From assembly GCA_024636935.1 (NCBI GenBank), contig JAGXGC010000022.1:1-64000 (forward strand): DNA of 64,000 nucleotides. Reading direction: 5' to 3'. The position numbers and the translations under genes are program-made. A model generated the notes under the pieces. That model worked only from the letters and a program-made list of their open reading frames with translations. It was not told the origin of the DNA and made no database searches. Each line of letters starts with the position of its first letter. The first letter of the stretch is position 1. Positions 1-7,824 of the stretch are shown here, in pieces. This DNA comes from Sideroxydans sp. Its GTDB lineage: Bacteria > Pseudomonadota > Gammaproteobacteria > Burkholderiales > Gallionellaceae.

Positions 1-47
1 CGGTGATTCTGGCATCGTGAACACTCATTCTGGTGAATGGCTAAAAG

Positions 48-139
48 TGTTCACGTTCGAGCAGAATCGGTGTTCACGTTCCTTCAGAATGACTGTTCAC
101 GTTCGCCCAGAATGGGTGTTCACGTTGCTCCAGAATATG
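48..139. repeat. Four tandem 23-bp repeats, IS21-family-like terminus
   Basis: Four copies start at 48, 71, 94 and 117 with an exact 23-bp period. Each begins TGTTCACGTT and carries CAGAAT about 14 bases in; the three bases between are variable. A GTGAACAC at 17-24 is the inverted form of the core. Multiple short repeats at an element end are known for IS21-family transposons, where they bind the transposase. The transposase would lie left of the window, so the assignment is inference. Confidence 0.45.
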
Positions 140-212
140 CAGTTAGCCTACAACCATCCCGTAGCGGCCAATGTCCTTAGATATTGCAAGTCAGAGAACA
201 GGTGATAGTGGA

Positions 213-1415
213 ATGATTAAAAAGATATCCAGTGATCAGCTCAAGATTGGCATGTATGTCTACGACCTTAATCTTGCCTGGGAAAGTCACCCTTTTTCTT
301 GGCAATGTTTTCTTATCGAAGATGCCGAGACTTTATCTCTGATCCAAGGCTCTGGAGCCGGACAGTTTGAAATTGATACCGAACTTGGCGCTGACTTTGA
401 AGCCACTGCTTCACTTGAGGAGAAAGCTCAAAGCTTTCTGAACGAAGCATCCTCATCAGCCACCAGTATCTTGTCTGGCTATTCCGCTTCTGAACAATTC
501 AATCACGCCAAGAAACTATACTCAGACACCAATAAGCTGATGCAGAACATCATGAAGGATGTTCGCATGGGGCAAGGCGTTGATTTTGCGCAGTGCGAGC
601 CTGTCGTCGACAACATTCTCGATTCGATGTTTGCTTTTCCATCTACCTTCCTGCCCATAACGCAGATGAAGACCCGCGATGAGTACACATTTCAGCATTC
701 AGTATCTGTTTCCGCACTAGCCGTTTCGTTCGGCAGGATTTTGAAACTCCCACGCGAGGAGATAAAAGAGCTTTCTCTGGGTGGCTTGCTACACGACATC
801 GGAAAAGCAAACACCCCTAACCACATCCTGAACAAGCCGGGCAAGCTGGACGATGAAGAGTTCCGAGTCATGAGACATCATGTTGTGAGCTCTGCAGAGC
901 TGATCAAGCCTATGAAAGGCATCAGCGATATCGCGTTCAACGCGGCTGCACAGCATCATGAACGATATGATGGCACAGGATATCCTCAGGGGCTCAAAGG
1001 CGATCAGATCAGTCTGCACGGGCAGATGCTTGCCATCGTTGACGTCTATGATGCAATCACCTCACTGCGCGTTTACCACACCCCAATACCACCTCCAGAA
1101 GCACTACGAAGGATTTATCAGGGAAGTGGCACACACTTCAATCCACGGCTTGTGGATGCTTTCATTAAGGGTATAGGTATCTATCCAGCGGGCTCTCTGG
1201 TACGCCTAGAAAGCGACATGCTTGGGATAGTAAGAGAGGTATCGACAGATAAAATATTGCAACCAATCGTGCAACTGATCTACGACTGTAATAAATCATG
1301 CCACATCCCTCCTGAGCTACTAGATCTATCAGCCTGCAATGACAAGATCAGTTCACACGAAGCATTTGAGGATTGGGGCATAGATCAAGCTAGATGGATC
1401 TCAGTGAATTCCTAG
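213..1415 (+). CDS. HD-GYP domain c-di-GMP phosphodiesterase with DUF3391 N-terminus
   Basis: A 400-residue protein. The N-terminal ~130 residues look like the DUF3391 region usually paired with HD-GYP domains (KISSDQLKIGMYVYDL near the start). The catalytic part contains HDIGK, the HH pair in MRHHVV, and HHERYDGTGYP, the hallmark that gives the domain its name. Such enzymes hydrolyse cyclic di-GMP to pGpG or GMP in the cytoplasm and so lower biofilm signalling. The start at 213 (GTGGA just upstream) is preferred over a longer frame from 171 because MIKKIS matches the usual family N-terminus. It follows directly on the IS-like repeat, so its promoter may have been altered by that element. Confidence 0.9.
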   Translation: MIKKISSDQLKIGMYVYDLNLAWESHPFSWQCFLIEDAETLSLIQGSGAGQFEIDTELGADFEATASLEEKAQSFLNEASSSATSILSGYSASEQFNHAKKLYSDTNKLMQNIMKDVRMGQGVDFAQCEPVVDNILDSMFAFPSTFLPITQMKTRDEYTFQHSVSVSALAVSFGRILKLPREEIKELSLGGLLHDIGKANTPNHILNKPGKLDDEEFRVMRHHVVSSAELIKPMKGISDIAFNAAAQHHERYDGTGYPQGLKGDQISLHGQMLAIVDVYDAITSLRVYHTPIPPPEALRRIYQGSGTHFNPRLVDAFIKGIGIYPAGSLVRLESDMLGIVREVSTDKILQPIVQLIYDCNKSCHIPPELLDLSACNDKISSHEAFEDWGIDQARWISVNS

Positions 1416-1496
1416 CTTCCCCTCTCTGTAAATCCCACTCGATTCACAGCTTAAAGATCCCCCGTACTCGCTGCCATACTTTCTACAATCGAGAAC

Positions 1497-1946
1497 TTAC
1501 GGACGGATATAGGCCCAGCCCTCACGTTGCTTATGGATCAACTCGACCACTCCGGCTGGAACGTAGCCGATAGATGACAGCATGTCCGGTTTGGTCAGTT
1601 TCATTTTCTTCATAGTGTTTTCGCATGCCACGATCTTCACACCATCGGCCTTTGCCTTATCTATCCGAGCACCCACTTCAGACTCAAACTTGAGCATGCC
1701 GATCCCCGGGCCATAAACAACGATCTCGACATCCACATTGTCTTTGCCAAGCGCTTCCTGCAGATTCTTAGCATTGTTGAGGGCCAGATTCCATTTCCCC
1801 GGCTCCGAGTCGCTCACTTGCAGCACCACTTTCTCCCGCGTATTGGCAGCTTGAGAACCTGCATCTGCTGCTGCGCAGAATGATGCGAAAGATAACGTGA
1901 TAGCCAACAGTGTTGCGAAGGTCTTATGCTGAAATATATTTTTCAT
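1497..1946 (-). CDS. Exported DsrE-like protein
   Basis: 149 residues with an N-terminal signal peptide (LLAITLSFASFCAAADA) and a DsrE/DsrF-like body: KVVLQVSDSEPGKWNLALNNA and VEIVVYGPGIGML. A Cys in IVACENTMKKM lies where many DsrE-type proteins carry a sulfur-binding Cys. Last gene of the run downstream of soxB and in the same direction, which suggests a periplasmic role in handling sulfur intermediates. That role is inferred from context. Confidence 0.75.
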   Translation of the reverse strand: MKNIFQHKTFATLLAITLSFASFCAAADAGSQAANTREKVVLQVSDSEPGKWNLALNNAKNLQEALGKDNVDVEIVVYGPGIGMLKFESEVGARIDKAKADGVKIVACENTMKKMKLTKPDMLSSIGYVPAGVVELIHKQREGWAYIRP

Positions 1947-1984
1947 TTTCTCTTCACCCTGAGTTGTTTCAGTTCAATGATTAC

Positions 1985-2479
1985 TTAGAGATCACCTGTA
2001 CTCGCTGCCACCATCATGTCCTTCATGGCAGCCATCACTTTCTCTGCACTCTTGCGTGTGTCTTCCGGCATTGCCTTGATCATCTTCAGATCCATCATCA
2101 TGGAGATGACCCAGCGCTTGCCTGTCTTGTCTTCGATGATGGCGATGCGGCAGGGCATGAAGGCGATCATCATGTGGTCGGCAGTGAGCATCTTATTGGC
2201 GGTAAGTCCGTCGCAGAAGTTGAATATCTCCATGCGTTTGGCAGGTTTTCCGGTGAGGGCTTCGATTTCTTTGTAGAGCTTATTCACGCCGACGAATTTG
2301 AGGTTGTGTTGGTTGGCGCGCAGCTTGAGTGATTCCACCGCATCGTCGAAGCTGATGTCGTCCTGCACCTGGATGCTGGCGATCTGTAGCTGGACGTCGG
2401 TGTAGCTGAGTTCGTCTGCAGCGGCGAATTGAGTGACTGCCAGCAATAGGGCGGCGAAGAGTGTTTGCAGTGTTTTCAT
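1985..2479 (-). CDS. Exported DUF302 family protein
   Basis: 164 residues from the ATG at 2479, which has AAGGAA six bases upstream; longer in-frame starts exist but lack this site. A signal peptide (LQTLFAALLLAVTQFAAA) precedes a DUF302-type domain with the pattern FDDAVESLKLRANQHNLKFVGVNKL and a central FCDGL segment. DUF302 proteins are often found beside sulfur-oxidation genes, but their biochemical function is not established. It lies between a DsrE-like gene and a gene of unknown function in the sox operon tail. Confidence 0.75.
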   Translation of the reverse strand: MKTLQTLFAALLLAVTQFAAADELSYTDVQLQIASIQVQDDISFDDAVESLKLRANQHNLKFVGVNKLYKEIEALTGKPAKRMEIFNFCDGLTANKMLTADHMMIAFMPCRIAIIEDKTGKRWVISMMMDLKMIKAMPEDTRKSAEKVMAAMKDMMVAASTGDL

Positions 2480-2523
2480 TTGGATTCCTTTCATTGCGTG
2501 CATCATTCAATGATAGCTGCGCG

Positions 2524-3000
2524 CTAGGCCAGCAGTTTTATGCCTTGATTCCGAAATTGTTCGGCCTTGCCTTCATCTATGGACAGCTTGATCAGCTTGT
2601 GACAACGCGCCAGCGTCTCCACCAAGGCTTGCTTTTCATCTTCAGTGTCTTGCAGGCGCTGCACTACATTCTTGCCGTGTTCACCCAGTAATTGCTGTGC
2701 GAGCTCGATGAGCCCGGCACGACCCGTAGCAGTGGGTGTGAAAGTGGCATGACTCGTTGCCACTTGCGCACCGGCATCGCCTGACTTGCCCTCTGGCTGT
2801 ACAAAACCGTTGTCCACCAGCCACAGCAGATGCTCGTTGAAATCAGGCAGGTCTGCGTAGCGGCTCAGCAAGTCACCGAACTTTGTCTTGCCATCGACCA
2901 TGATGAGTATCGCCCGCAGTTTTTGCGGCACCGCGTCGCTGCGCTGCGCCAACTCTGCTGTCCCCTTGTCGGTTTTGACTAAAACCGCAGCACTATCCAT
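2524..3000 (-). CDS. Hypothetical protein in sox operon tail
   Basis: About 158 residues. No signal peptide or membrane segment is seen. The first half (VLVKTDKGTAELAQRSDAVPQKLRAILIMVDG, then DLLSRYADLPDFNEHLLWLVDNGFV) resembles a small winged-helix fold of the kind found in proteins paired with signalling or sulfur genes; the C-terminal half is helical and charged, with CHKLIKLSIDEGKAEQF. It almost touches the membrane-protein gene upstream, so the two are probably co-translated. I do not recognise the family. Confidence 0.7.
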   Translation of the reverse strand: MDSAAVLVKTDKGTAELAQRSDAVPQKLRAILIMVDGKTKFGDLLSRYADLPDFNEHLLWLVDNGFVQPEGKSGDAGAQVATSHATFTPTATGRAGLIELAQQLLGEHGKNVVQRLQDTEDEKQALVETLARCHKLIKLSIDEGKAEQFRNQGIKLLA

Positions 3001-3006
3001 GACCAC

Positions 3007-3303
3007 TTATACAAGCTCTTCGATGACACGGAAAATCAACCTCACGGTGATCAGCACGTAGACCGCACCGAACAGGAAGATCAGGGCAACGATCATGTTG
3101 ATGATGTTCGGCGGTAGATGAGTGAAGAAAGGTGTGACGAAATAGCCTGCCGTGAACAGAGTGACCAATCCCGTCAAAAATCCCCACTGCTTGCCCACGA
3201 CGCCGCCGGGTATCTTGCTGCGCAGTGAATACACCAGATACATACAGATCAGCATTACGCCAATGGCTGCGATATTTATGCCCAAGATAACTTGTGATTC
3301 CAT
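3007..3303 (-). CDS. Small integral membrane protein in sox operon
   Basis: 98 residues with three hydrophobic stretches: ILGINIAAIGVMLICMYLVY, FLTGLVTLFTAGYFVTPFF and IINMIVALIFLFGAVYVLI. It lies 56 bp after soxB in the same direction and directly before the next gene. Function unknown; the position suggests an inner-membrane accessory to periplasmic sulfur oxidation. Confidence 0.75.
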   Translation of the reverse strand: MESQVILGINIAAIGVMLICMYLVYSLRSKIPGGVVGKQWGFLTGLVTLFTAGYFVTPFFTHLPPNIINMIVALIFLFGAVYVLITVRLIFRVIEELV

Positions 3304-3359
3304 TTTTCTCCCCTTTCAGTTTCACTTCGTCGTTTTATTAATGAGTCTGCCAATCACCG

Positions 3360-5084
3360 TCAGACAATCCCCGGATTACCCCCTACTCCCTTCAGCTTCG
3401 GCACGTTGGGTGCCGTGACCTTGACCACTTTCTCGTTGCGCAAGTGACGTGCCACCAAGTCCCAGATCGGTTCGCCGCCTCTGTCTCGTGCGGCTTCGGA
3501 AACGGGTGCCCAGCCTGCGACTTTGTAGGTCTTGCTGGCTTCGAGCGGTTTGCCTGCCAGGCGCATGTCTTGGATGCGTTGACCCATCTTGGCATTCGGC
3601 TCGCAGGTGTATTCCAATCCGCCCACGCGCACCATGTCACCGCCCTGTTGGTAGTACGGGTCTGGATTGAACAGGTTGTCGCCCACGTCTTCGAGGATGG
3701 TCTTGATCTGTGCGCCGGTCATCTCGGTGAGTGTGGTGAACGGGTAGGTGATCGCGGTCTGGTTGAGCACGTCATCCATGGTGATGTCCGCACCGGGCAA
3801 CAGCGAGGTGCCCCAACGAAAGCCGGGTGAGAAGGCGATGGGGGCATCTTTCTCTTTCATCAATGCGTCGAGGATGACTTGGTCGAAGCTGCCGTTGAAG
3901 TTGCCACGGCGATAGAGCAGACCGTCGGTGGTGGCGAGTTTCTCGTCGAGCTTGGCGGCATAGGGTGCGCGATGTTTCTGAATCAGCGCGGCCATGTCTT
4001 TGTCTGCTGCGAGCAGGTTTGAGAACACCGGTAGCAGTTTGTAATGGAAACCTTTGACCTTGCCTCCCTTCACTTCGAAGTCGAGCACGCCGAGGAACTT
4101 TCCGTTGGAACCAGCGTTGGTCACCAGCGTGACGCCGCCTGCGTTCTTCACCGGGATAGGGGCGGGTATGCCGTCATGGGTGTGGCCGCCGAGGATGGCA
4201 TCTAGGCCGGTAACGCGCGAGGCGAGTTTGAGGTCAACGTCCATGCCGTTATGCGACAGCAACACGGCGACTTGCGCGCCTTTGCTGCGTGCTTCGTTGA
4301 TAACTTCTTGCAGGTTGTCTTCCTGAATGCCGTAGGACCAGTCCGGCACGAAGTAGCGCGGATTGGCGATGGTGCTGTAGGGAAAGGCCTGACCGATGAT
4401 GGCGACGGGTACGCCGTTCATCTCTTTAATGACGTAGGGCTTGAACACGGGGTCGCCGAAGTCGGTGGTCTTGACGTTCTGCGCGACCACATCCATCTTG
4501 CCGCTCAGCACGCCCTCTTCGGCGTCCTTGATACGCTGCGCGCCGTACATGCACTCGAAGTGCATGGTCATCACGTCCACGCCCAGCTCCAGACAGGCGT
4601 CAATCATGTCCTGCCCGTTGGTCCACAGCGCTTGCCCGCTGCCCTGCCAGGTGTCACCGCCATCCAGCAGCAAGGCGCCCGGGCGCGATGCGCGCACTTG
4701 TTTGACCAGCGTGGCGAGATGGGCGAAACCGCCGACCTTGCCATAGGTGCGCGCCGCTTCGGTGTAGTCGAGACAGGTGTAGGCATGCGCCTCGGGCGAG
4801 CCCGGCTTGACGCCGAAGCGCTTGAGCAGCGCGTTGCCCACCAGGTGCGGCGGCTGTCCGCTCATAGCGCCGATGCCGAGATTGATCGCCGGTTCGCGGA
4901 AGTACATCGGATTCAGTTGCGCGTGGCTGTCGGTGATGTGTAGCAGGCTGACATTGCCTTTGCGCGGCAGGTCGTACATGCGCGCGGCATCACTGGCTGC
5001 GTAGGATTCATTGCTGTTCAGTACGAAGCCGCCCGCCGAGGCGATGGCCAGTATCTGAAGAAATTCGCGTCGATTCATGCCCAT
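3360..5084 (-). CDS. soxB: SoxB, thiosulfohydrolase
   Basis: 574 residues, the normal SoxB length. The start MNRREFLQILAIASAGG is a twin-arginine export signal. The mature part is a 5'-nucleotidase-like metallophosphoesterase with metal-ligand motifs DSHAQ, GGDTWQGSGQ, SHNGMD and GGHTHDG. SoxB hydrolyses the terminal sulfonate from the SoxY-bound cysteine S-thiosulfonate in the periplasm, releasing sulfate; it uses two Mn ions in characterised homologues. It follows soxX in the operon. The ATG at 5078 is an equally good start. Confidence 0.97.
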   Translation of the reverse strand: MGMNRREFLQILAIASAGGFVLNSNESYAASDAARMYDLPRKGNVSLLHITDSHAQLNPMYFREPAINLGIGAMSGQPPHLVGNALLKRFGVKPGSPEAHAYTCLDYTEAARTYGKVGGFAHLATLVKQVRASRPGALLLDGGDTWQGSGQALWTNGQDMIDACLELGVDVMTMHFECMYGAQRIKDAEEGVLSGKMDVVAQNVKTTDFGDPVFKPYVIKEMNGVPVAIIGQAFPYSTIANPRYFVPDWSYGIQEDNLQEVINEARSKGAQVAVLLSHNGMDVDLKLASRVTGLDAILGGHTHDGIPAPIPVKNAGGVTLVTNAGSNGKFLGVLDFEVKGGKVKGFHYKLLPVFSNLLAADKDMAALIQKHRAPYAAKLDEKLATTDGLLYRRGNFNGSFDQVILDALMKEKDAPIAFSPGFRWGTSLLPGADITMDDVLNQTAITYPFTTLTEMTGAQIKTILEDVGDNLFNPDPYYQQGGDMVRVGGLEYTCEPNAKMGQRIQDMRLAGKPLEASKTYKVAGWAPVSEAARDRGGEPIWDLVARHLRNEKVVKVTAPNVPKLKGVGGNPGIV

Positions 5085-5168
5085 CGTGTTTCCTTTTTAG
5101 AAAGCAGGCTGATGCGGTGTGCGCACGATGCCGCCCCTCCGCGAACGGGAGGGACGAACCGTTACGTG

Positions 5169-5795
5169 TTACTTGTTGACGGGGGATTCAGGGTCCAGCA
5201 GCAGCGCTACCAGATCCTTCATCTGATCTTCTGTCAGGATGCCCATATGGCCGAAGCGCGGCATGTTGGCACATGCGTTGCCAGCCTTGGCGTTGTAGAT
5301 GCGGGCATAGGCGTAACGCTGGATGTCTTCACCGTAGCCACGCTCTTTACCGAAGTGCAGTAGGCTGGGGCCGATGGTGCCGTAGGCGATCTCGGTTGAA
5401 GACAGCTGGTGGCAGTTGTAGCAGTTGCCGCCGCGCGGATCTTCCGCCTTGTCCTTCCAGGTCATGCCTTTGCCGCTCTGCGCCAGTTTCTCGCCAGCTT
5501 TCCAGTCGCCCATGAATTTCCCATCGGCTGGCCACTTGATGGCTTCAGCTTCTTTGGCTTCCAGTTTGGCTTTCAGCTTCTTGGGCAGCTTGTCGACATA
5601 CTTGCTGCATGCAGCCTGCAACTCGTCTTGGTTGACGCGTGTCGCTTTGGCGATTCCTTTGTCACGGAAATCACGCTTCACGATCATGGCGGTCTTGGCG
5701 TCCAGATCTTTTGCAGTGTTACCCGCCTGCGACGGTACAGCAACCATGGCCAGTGAGATGCTGACCGCGAATCCAATCATCGATTTTGTATTCAT
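5169..5795 (-). CDS. soxX: SoxX, c-type cytochrome subunit of SoxAX
   Basis: 208 residues from the ATG at 5795, which has AGGAG nine bases upstream; an ATG at 5804 is too close to that site. Signal peptide (IGFAVSISLAMVAVPSQA), then a cytochrome c domain with one haem motif CYNCH and a distal Met in NMPRFGHMG. SoxX pairs with SoxA to attach thiosulfate oxidatively to the SoxY carrier and passes the electrons on. The region between signal and haem domain is longer than in short SoxX proteins. Confidence 0.95.
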   Translation of the reverse strand: MNTKSMIGFAVSISLAMVAVPSQAGNTAKDLDAKTAMIVKRDFRDKGIAKATRVNQDELQAACSKYVDKLPKKLKAKLEAKEAEAIKWPADGKFMGDWKAGEKLAQSGKGMTWKDKAEDPRGGNCYNCHQLSSTEIAYGTIGPSLLHFGKERGYGEDIQRYAYARIYNAKAGNACANMPRFGHMGILTEDQMKDLVALLLDPESPVNK

Positions 5796-5807
5796 GTTCG
5801 TCATCTC

Positions 5808-6629
5808 CTAGCGTTTCAGACCTGGGCCGACATACTTCGCGCCGTTCGCGCTGACTGCCAGATAAGTGGTCAATGCGATGGTTGCCTCGGAAGCGAACTT
5901 CGGCTCCGGGAAACGTTGCTGACGGAAGCAGTCGTTCAAGCGCCACTGGAAGGAGCGAGTTAGACCTTGCGAGACGCGGTAGGCGGGCCAGCTTGTGTAG
6001 GCAGTCTGTGCGTCCTTCTTGCTGCTGCGCATGTTGGGTAGGTCTTGCATGCGGATGCGCACGCCACTGGTGGCATGGCAAGTGGAGCATGCGAAGTCAT
6101 ATGGTCCGGCGCGATAGTTGAAAATGCGCTTGCCGATCTCGTAAGCTTCTTTCACTTGTGGATGCTTGGTGGAGACCTTCATCTTCATGCCTTTGGATTG
6201 ACCGGACACATAGGTCGCCAAGGATGAAATGTCGGAATCTTTCTTGTCGGAAGCAAATGGCTTGGCGGTGATCTGCTCTTCTGGGATGCCCTGCAAAGTA
6301 GTCATGCAGGTGAGCAGACGCGACTCAAGGTCCTGCACCTTTTTCGTGTCTTTAAAGTAGCGTGGCAATTCAGCATAAGCACCTTTGACCACACCCTTGC
6401 CTTTGCCAAGATCGCATTTCTCTAGGCTGACCTTGTTGGGGCCGCCCGGCGTCTTCCACAATTCCTCACCGCGCATCTCATCGAACTCGGCCGGATTTCC
6501 ATCACTGATCATCTCGCGATATTGTTCGATACGCTCTGAGTCGGTGACGGCATTTTCTTCCGCTACCGCTGTCAGGCTCGTCGATAATGCCAGCACCATC
6601 ACTGCCCTGAATATCTGATTGGTGTTCAT
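5808..6629 (-). CDS. soxA: SoxA, mono-haem catalytic subunit of SoxAX
   Basis: 273 residues. Signal peptide at the N-terminus, one CSTCH haem motif, and the sequence NDCFRQQRFPEP, where the Cys is the expected active-site haem ligand that carries the persulfide. The N-terminal haem motif of di-haem SoxA is missing: only isolated Cys residues (EKCDLG, LLTCMT) remain, which could form a disulfide. This is the mono-haem type of SoxA. Start supported by an AGGGAGAA site. Lies between soxZ and soxX. Confidence 0.95.
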   Translation of the reverse strand: MNTNQIFRAVMVLALSTSLTAVAEENAVTDSERIEQYREMISDGNPAEFDEMRGEELWKTPGGPNKVSLEKCDLGKGKGVVKGAYAELPRYFKDTKKVQDLESRLLTCMTTLQGIPEEQITAKPFASDKKDSDISSLATYVSGQSKGMKMKVSTKHPQVKEAYEIGKRIFNYRAGPYDFACSTCHATSGVRIRMQDLPNMRSSKKDAQTAYTSWPAYRVSQGLTRSFQWRLNDCFRQQRFPEPKFASEATIALTTYLAVSANGAKYVGPGLKR

Positions 6630-6686
6630 TTGTTCTCCCTGATATAAAAATGGCCATGCAGTCGCATAGCCAATTCATTCATCTTC

Positions 6687-7001
6687 TTATGCCGAGATCG
6701 TTACCTCGTCGCTGCGGGTATCGCCCTTGTTATCGATCCAGCTGATCTTCACCTTCTCGCCGGCACTGCCACCTTTGAACATGAACATCAGGTAAGGGTT
6801 CTTGGAGATCGACTGCCCGAACTGGGCGTCCAGTACTGTGCGGCCCTCATATTCCGCCTTGACCTCGGTGATGAACCAAGCGGGAATCAGGGTGCCGTCT
6901 GCGTCCTTGCGCAAACCGGTCTCCATGTCGTGCTGCATCAGGATCTTAACTTCAGTCATGCCCTCTTTGACAGAGGCGCGTATCTTCATTGGCTTGCCCA
7001 T
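6687..7001 (-). CDS. soxZ: SoxZ, sulfur carrier partner
   Basis: 104 residues, typical SoxZ length and pattern (MKIRASVKEGMTEVKILMQHDMETG at the start, SKNPYLMFMFKG in the middle). It forms the SoxYZ heterodimer that carries sulfur intermediates through the Sox cycle. No export signal of its own; in characterised systems it is exported folded with SoxY. Good ribosome-binding site (AAGGAA). Confidence 0.96.
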   Translation of the reverse strand: MGKPMKIRASVKEGMTEVKILMQHDMETGLRKDADGTLIPAWFITEVKAEYEGRTVLDAQFGQSISKNPYLMFMFKGGSAGEKVKISWIDNKGDTRSDEVTISA

Positions 7002-7039
7002 TTTGTCTTCCTTATCCGAGTGAATGATGTCCGCTACGG

Positions 7040-7519
7040 TTAACCGCCGCAGCCGCCCGCCGTGACTTTGACTTCTTTCGAAGTGCGGTAGAACTTGCCG
7101 TCAGCCTTGACCAACGCAACCACATGGGCCGTCTTGCCCATCTTTACACGGGTGGTGACCTCTGCCGCAGTGCCCTCTGGGATATTGAATACTGCTGCCA
7201 GCACGTTGGGGTTCTTGTCCACCATGATGGATATCTGCTCGACATTCGGCAGCGAACTCGAGATACCGACGGGTACCACCGCACCATTCTCGGCAATCTC
7301 GGGTACAGTCAAACGAATGAAGATCGAACTCTCTTCAGGATTGGTCGCCCCCAGTGAATTCAACGCTTCTTCTACAGCCTTGGATGTGAATGCCGGTTTA
7401 TTCCACTCCGCTAACGCGGCGCCCGGACGAAGCAGACTCGCACCACCGAACAAGGCTAACAAGCCTATGCCCCCGGTGGATAATGCTTTGCGACGTCCCA
7501 TATCTATCTGTTTACTCAT
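7040..7519 (-). CDS. soxY: SoxY, sulfur carrier protein
   Basis: 159 residues from the ATG at 7519, with GGGAGA upstream. A twin-arginine-like signal (MGRRKALSTGGIGLLAL) is followed by the SoxY fold, ending in VKVTAGGCGG. That C-terminal GGCGG swinging arm carries the Cys that binds thiosulfate. First gene of the operon soxYZAXB; no soxCD is present here, so sulfane sulfur would have to leave by another route (sulfur globules or Dsr/Hdr enzymes) if those genes are absent elsewhere too. Confidence 0.96.
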   Translation of the reverse strand: MSKQIDMGRRKALSTGGIGLLALFGGASLLRPGAALAEWNKPAFTSKAVEEALNSLGATNPEESSIFIRLTVPEIAENGAVVPVGISSSLPNVEQISIMVDKNPNVLAAVFNIPEGTAAEVTTRVKMGKTAHVVALVKADGKFYRTSKEVKVTAGGCGG

Positions 7520-7629
7520 CAAGATTCTCCCTTTCCCGTTTCGTTGTTCAAACAAGAACTGCACACTCGCCTGCATATTCCGCCTTGGCCAAATCACCTT
7601 CCAGTGACCCGCAAAGAGCAGAGCCGAAC

Positions 7630-7657
7630 CGTATACCCGACAAGATTGCGGTGTCAA
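7630..7657 (-). promoter_or_regulatory. Probable sigma70 promoter of the sox operon
   Basis: Reading the minus strand: TTGACA (7652-7657), a 16-bp spacer, then TATACG (7630-7635). This leaves a leader of about 105 bases before soxY. The rest of the 7520-7774 gap shows no gene. The match to the -35 box is perfect and to the -10 box 4 of 6. Confidence 0.55.
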
Positions 7658-7774
7658 TAACGCAACCATAGCCCTGATGGGGGGGGATGAGAACTATTTG
7701 GTGTGCCAAGAAGTGGAGGGACCGCCACGCACATAGTGCGCCTGAGGATTTCTTGATGAATTTCGGCATGCAAC

Positions 7775-7806
7775 AAAAAAGGCCTGCAATCGATGCAGGT
7801 CTTTTG
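7775..7806 (-). terminator. Rho-independent terminator after the FecR gene
   Basis: A stem of CCTGCA/TGCAGG extended by flanking A/T pairs. On the minus strand it is followed by CCTTTTTTG, so it terminates the large surface-protein gene that ends at 7825. Confidence 0.75.
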
Positions 7807-7824
7807 CAGCTAGCACAACAAAGA

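Noticed and set aside
48..139. CRISPR array
   Set aside because: Repeats are contiguous with a 23-bp period and only three to six variable bases between cores; there are no spacers of CRISPR length.
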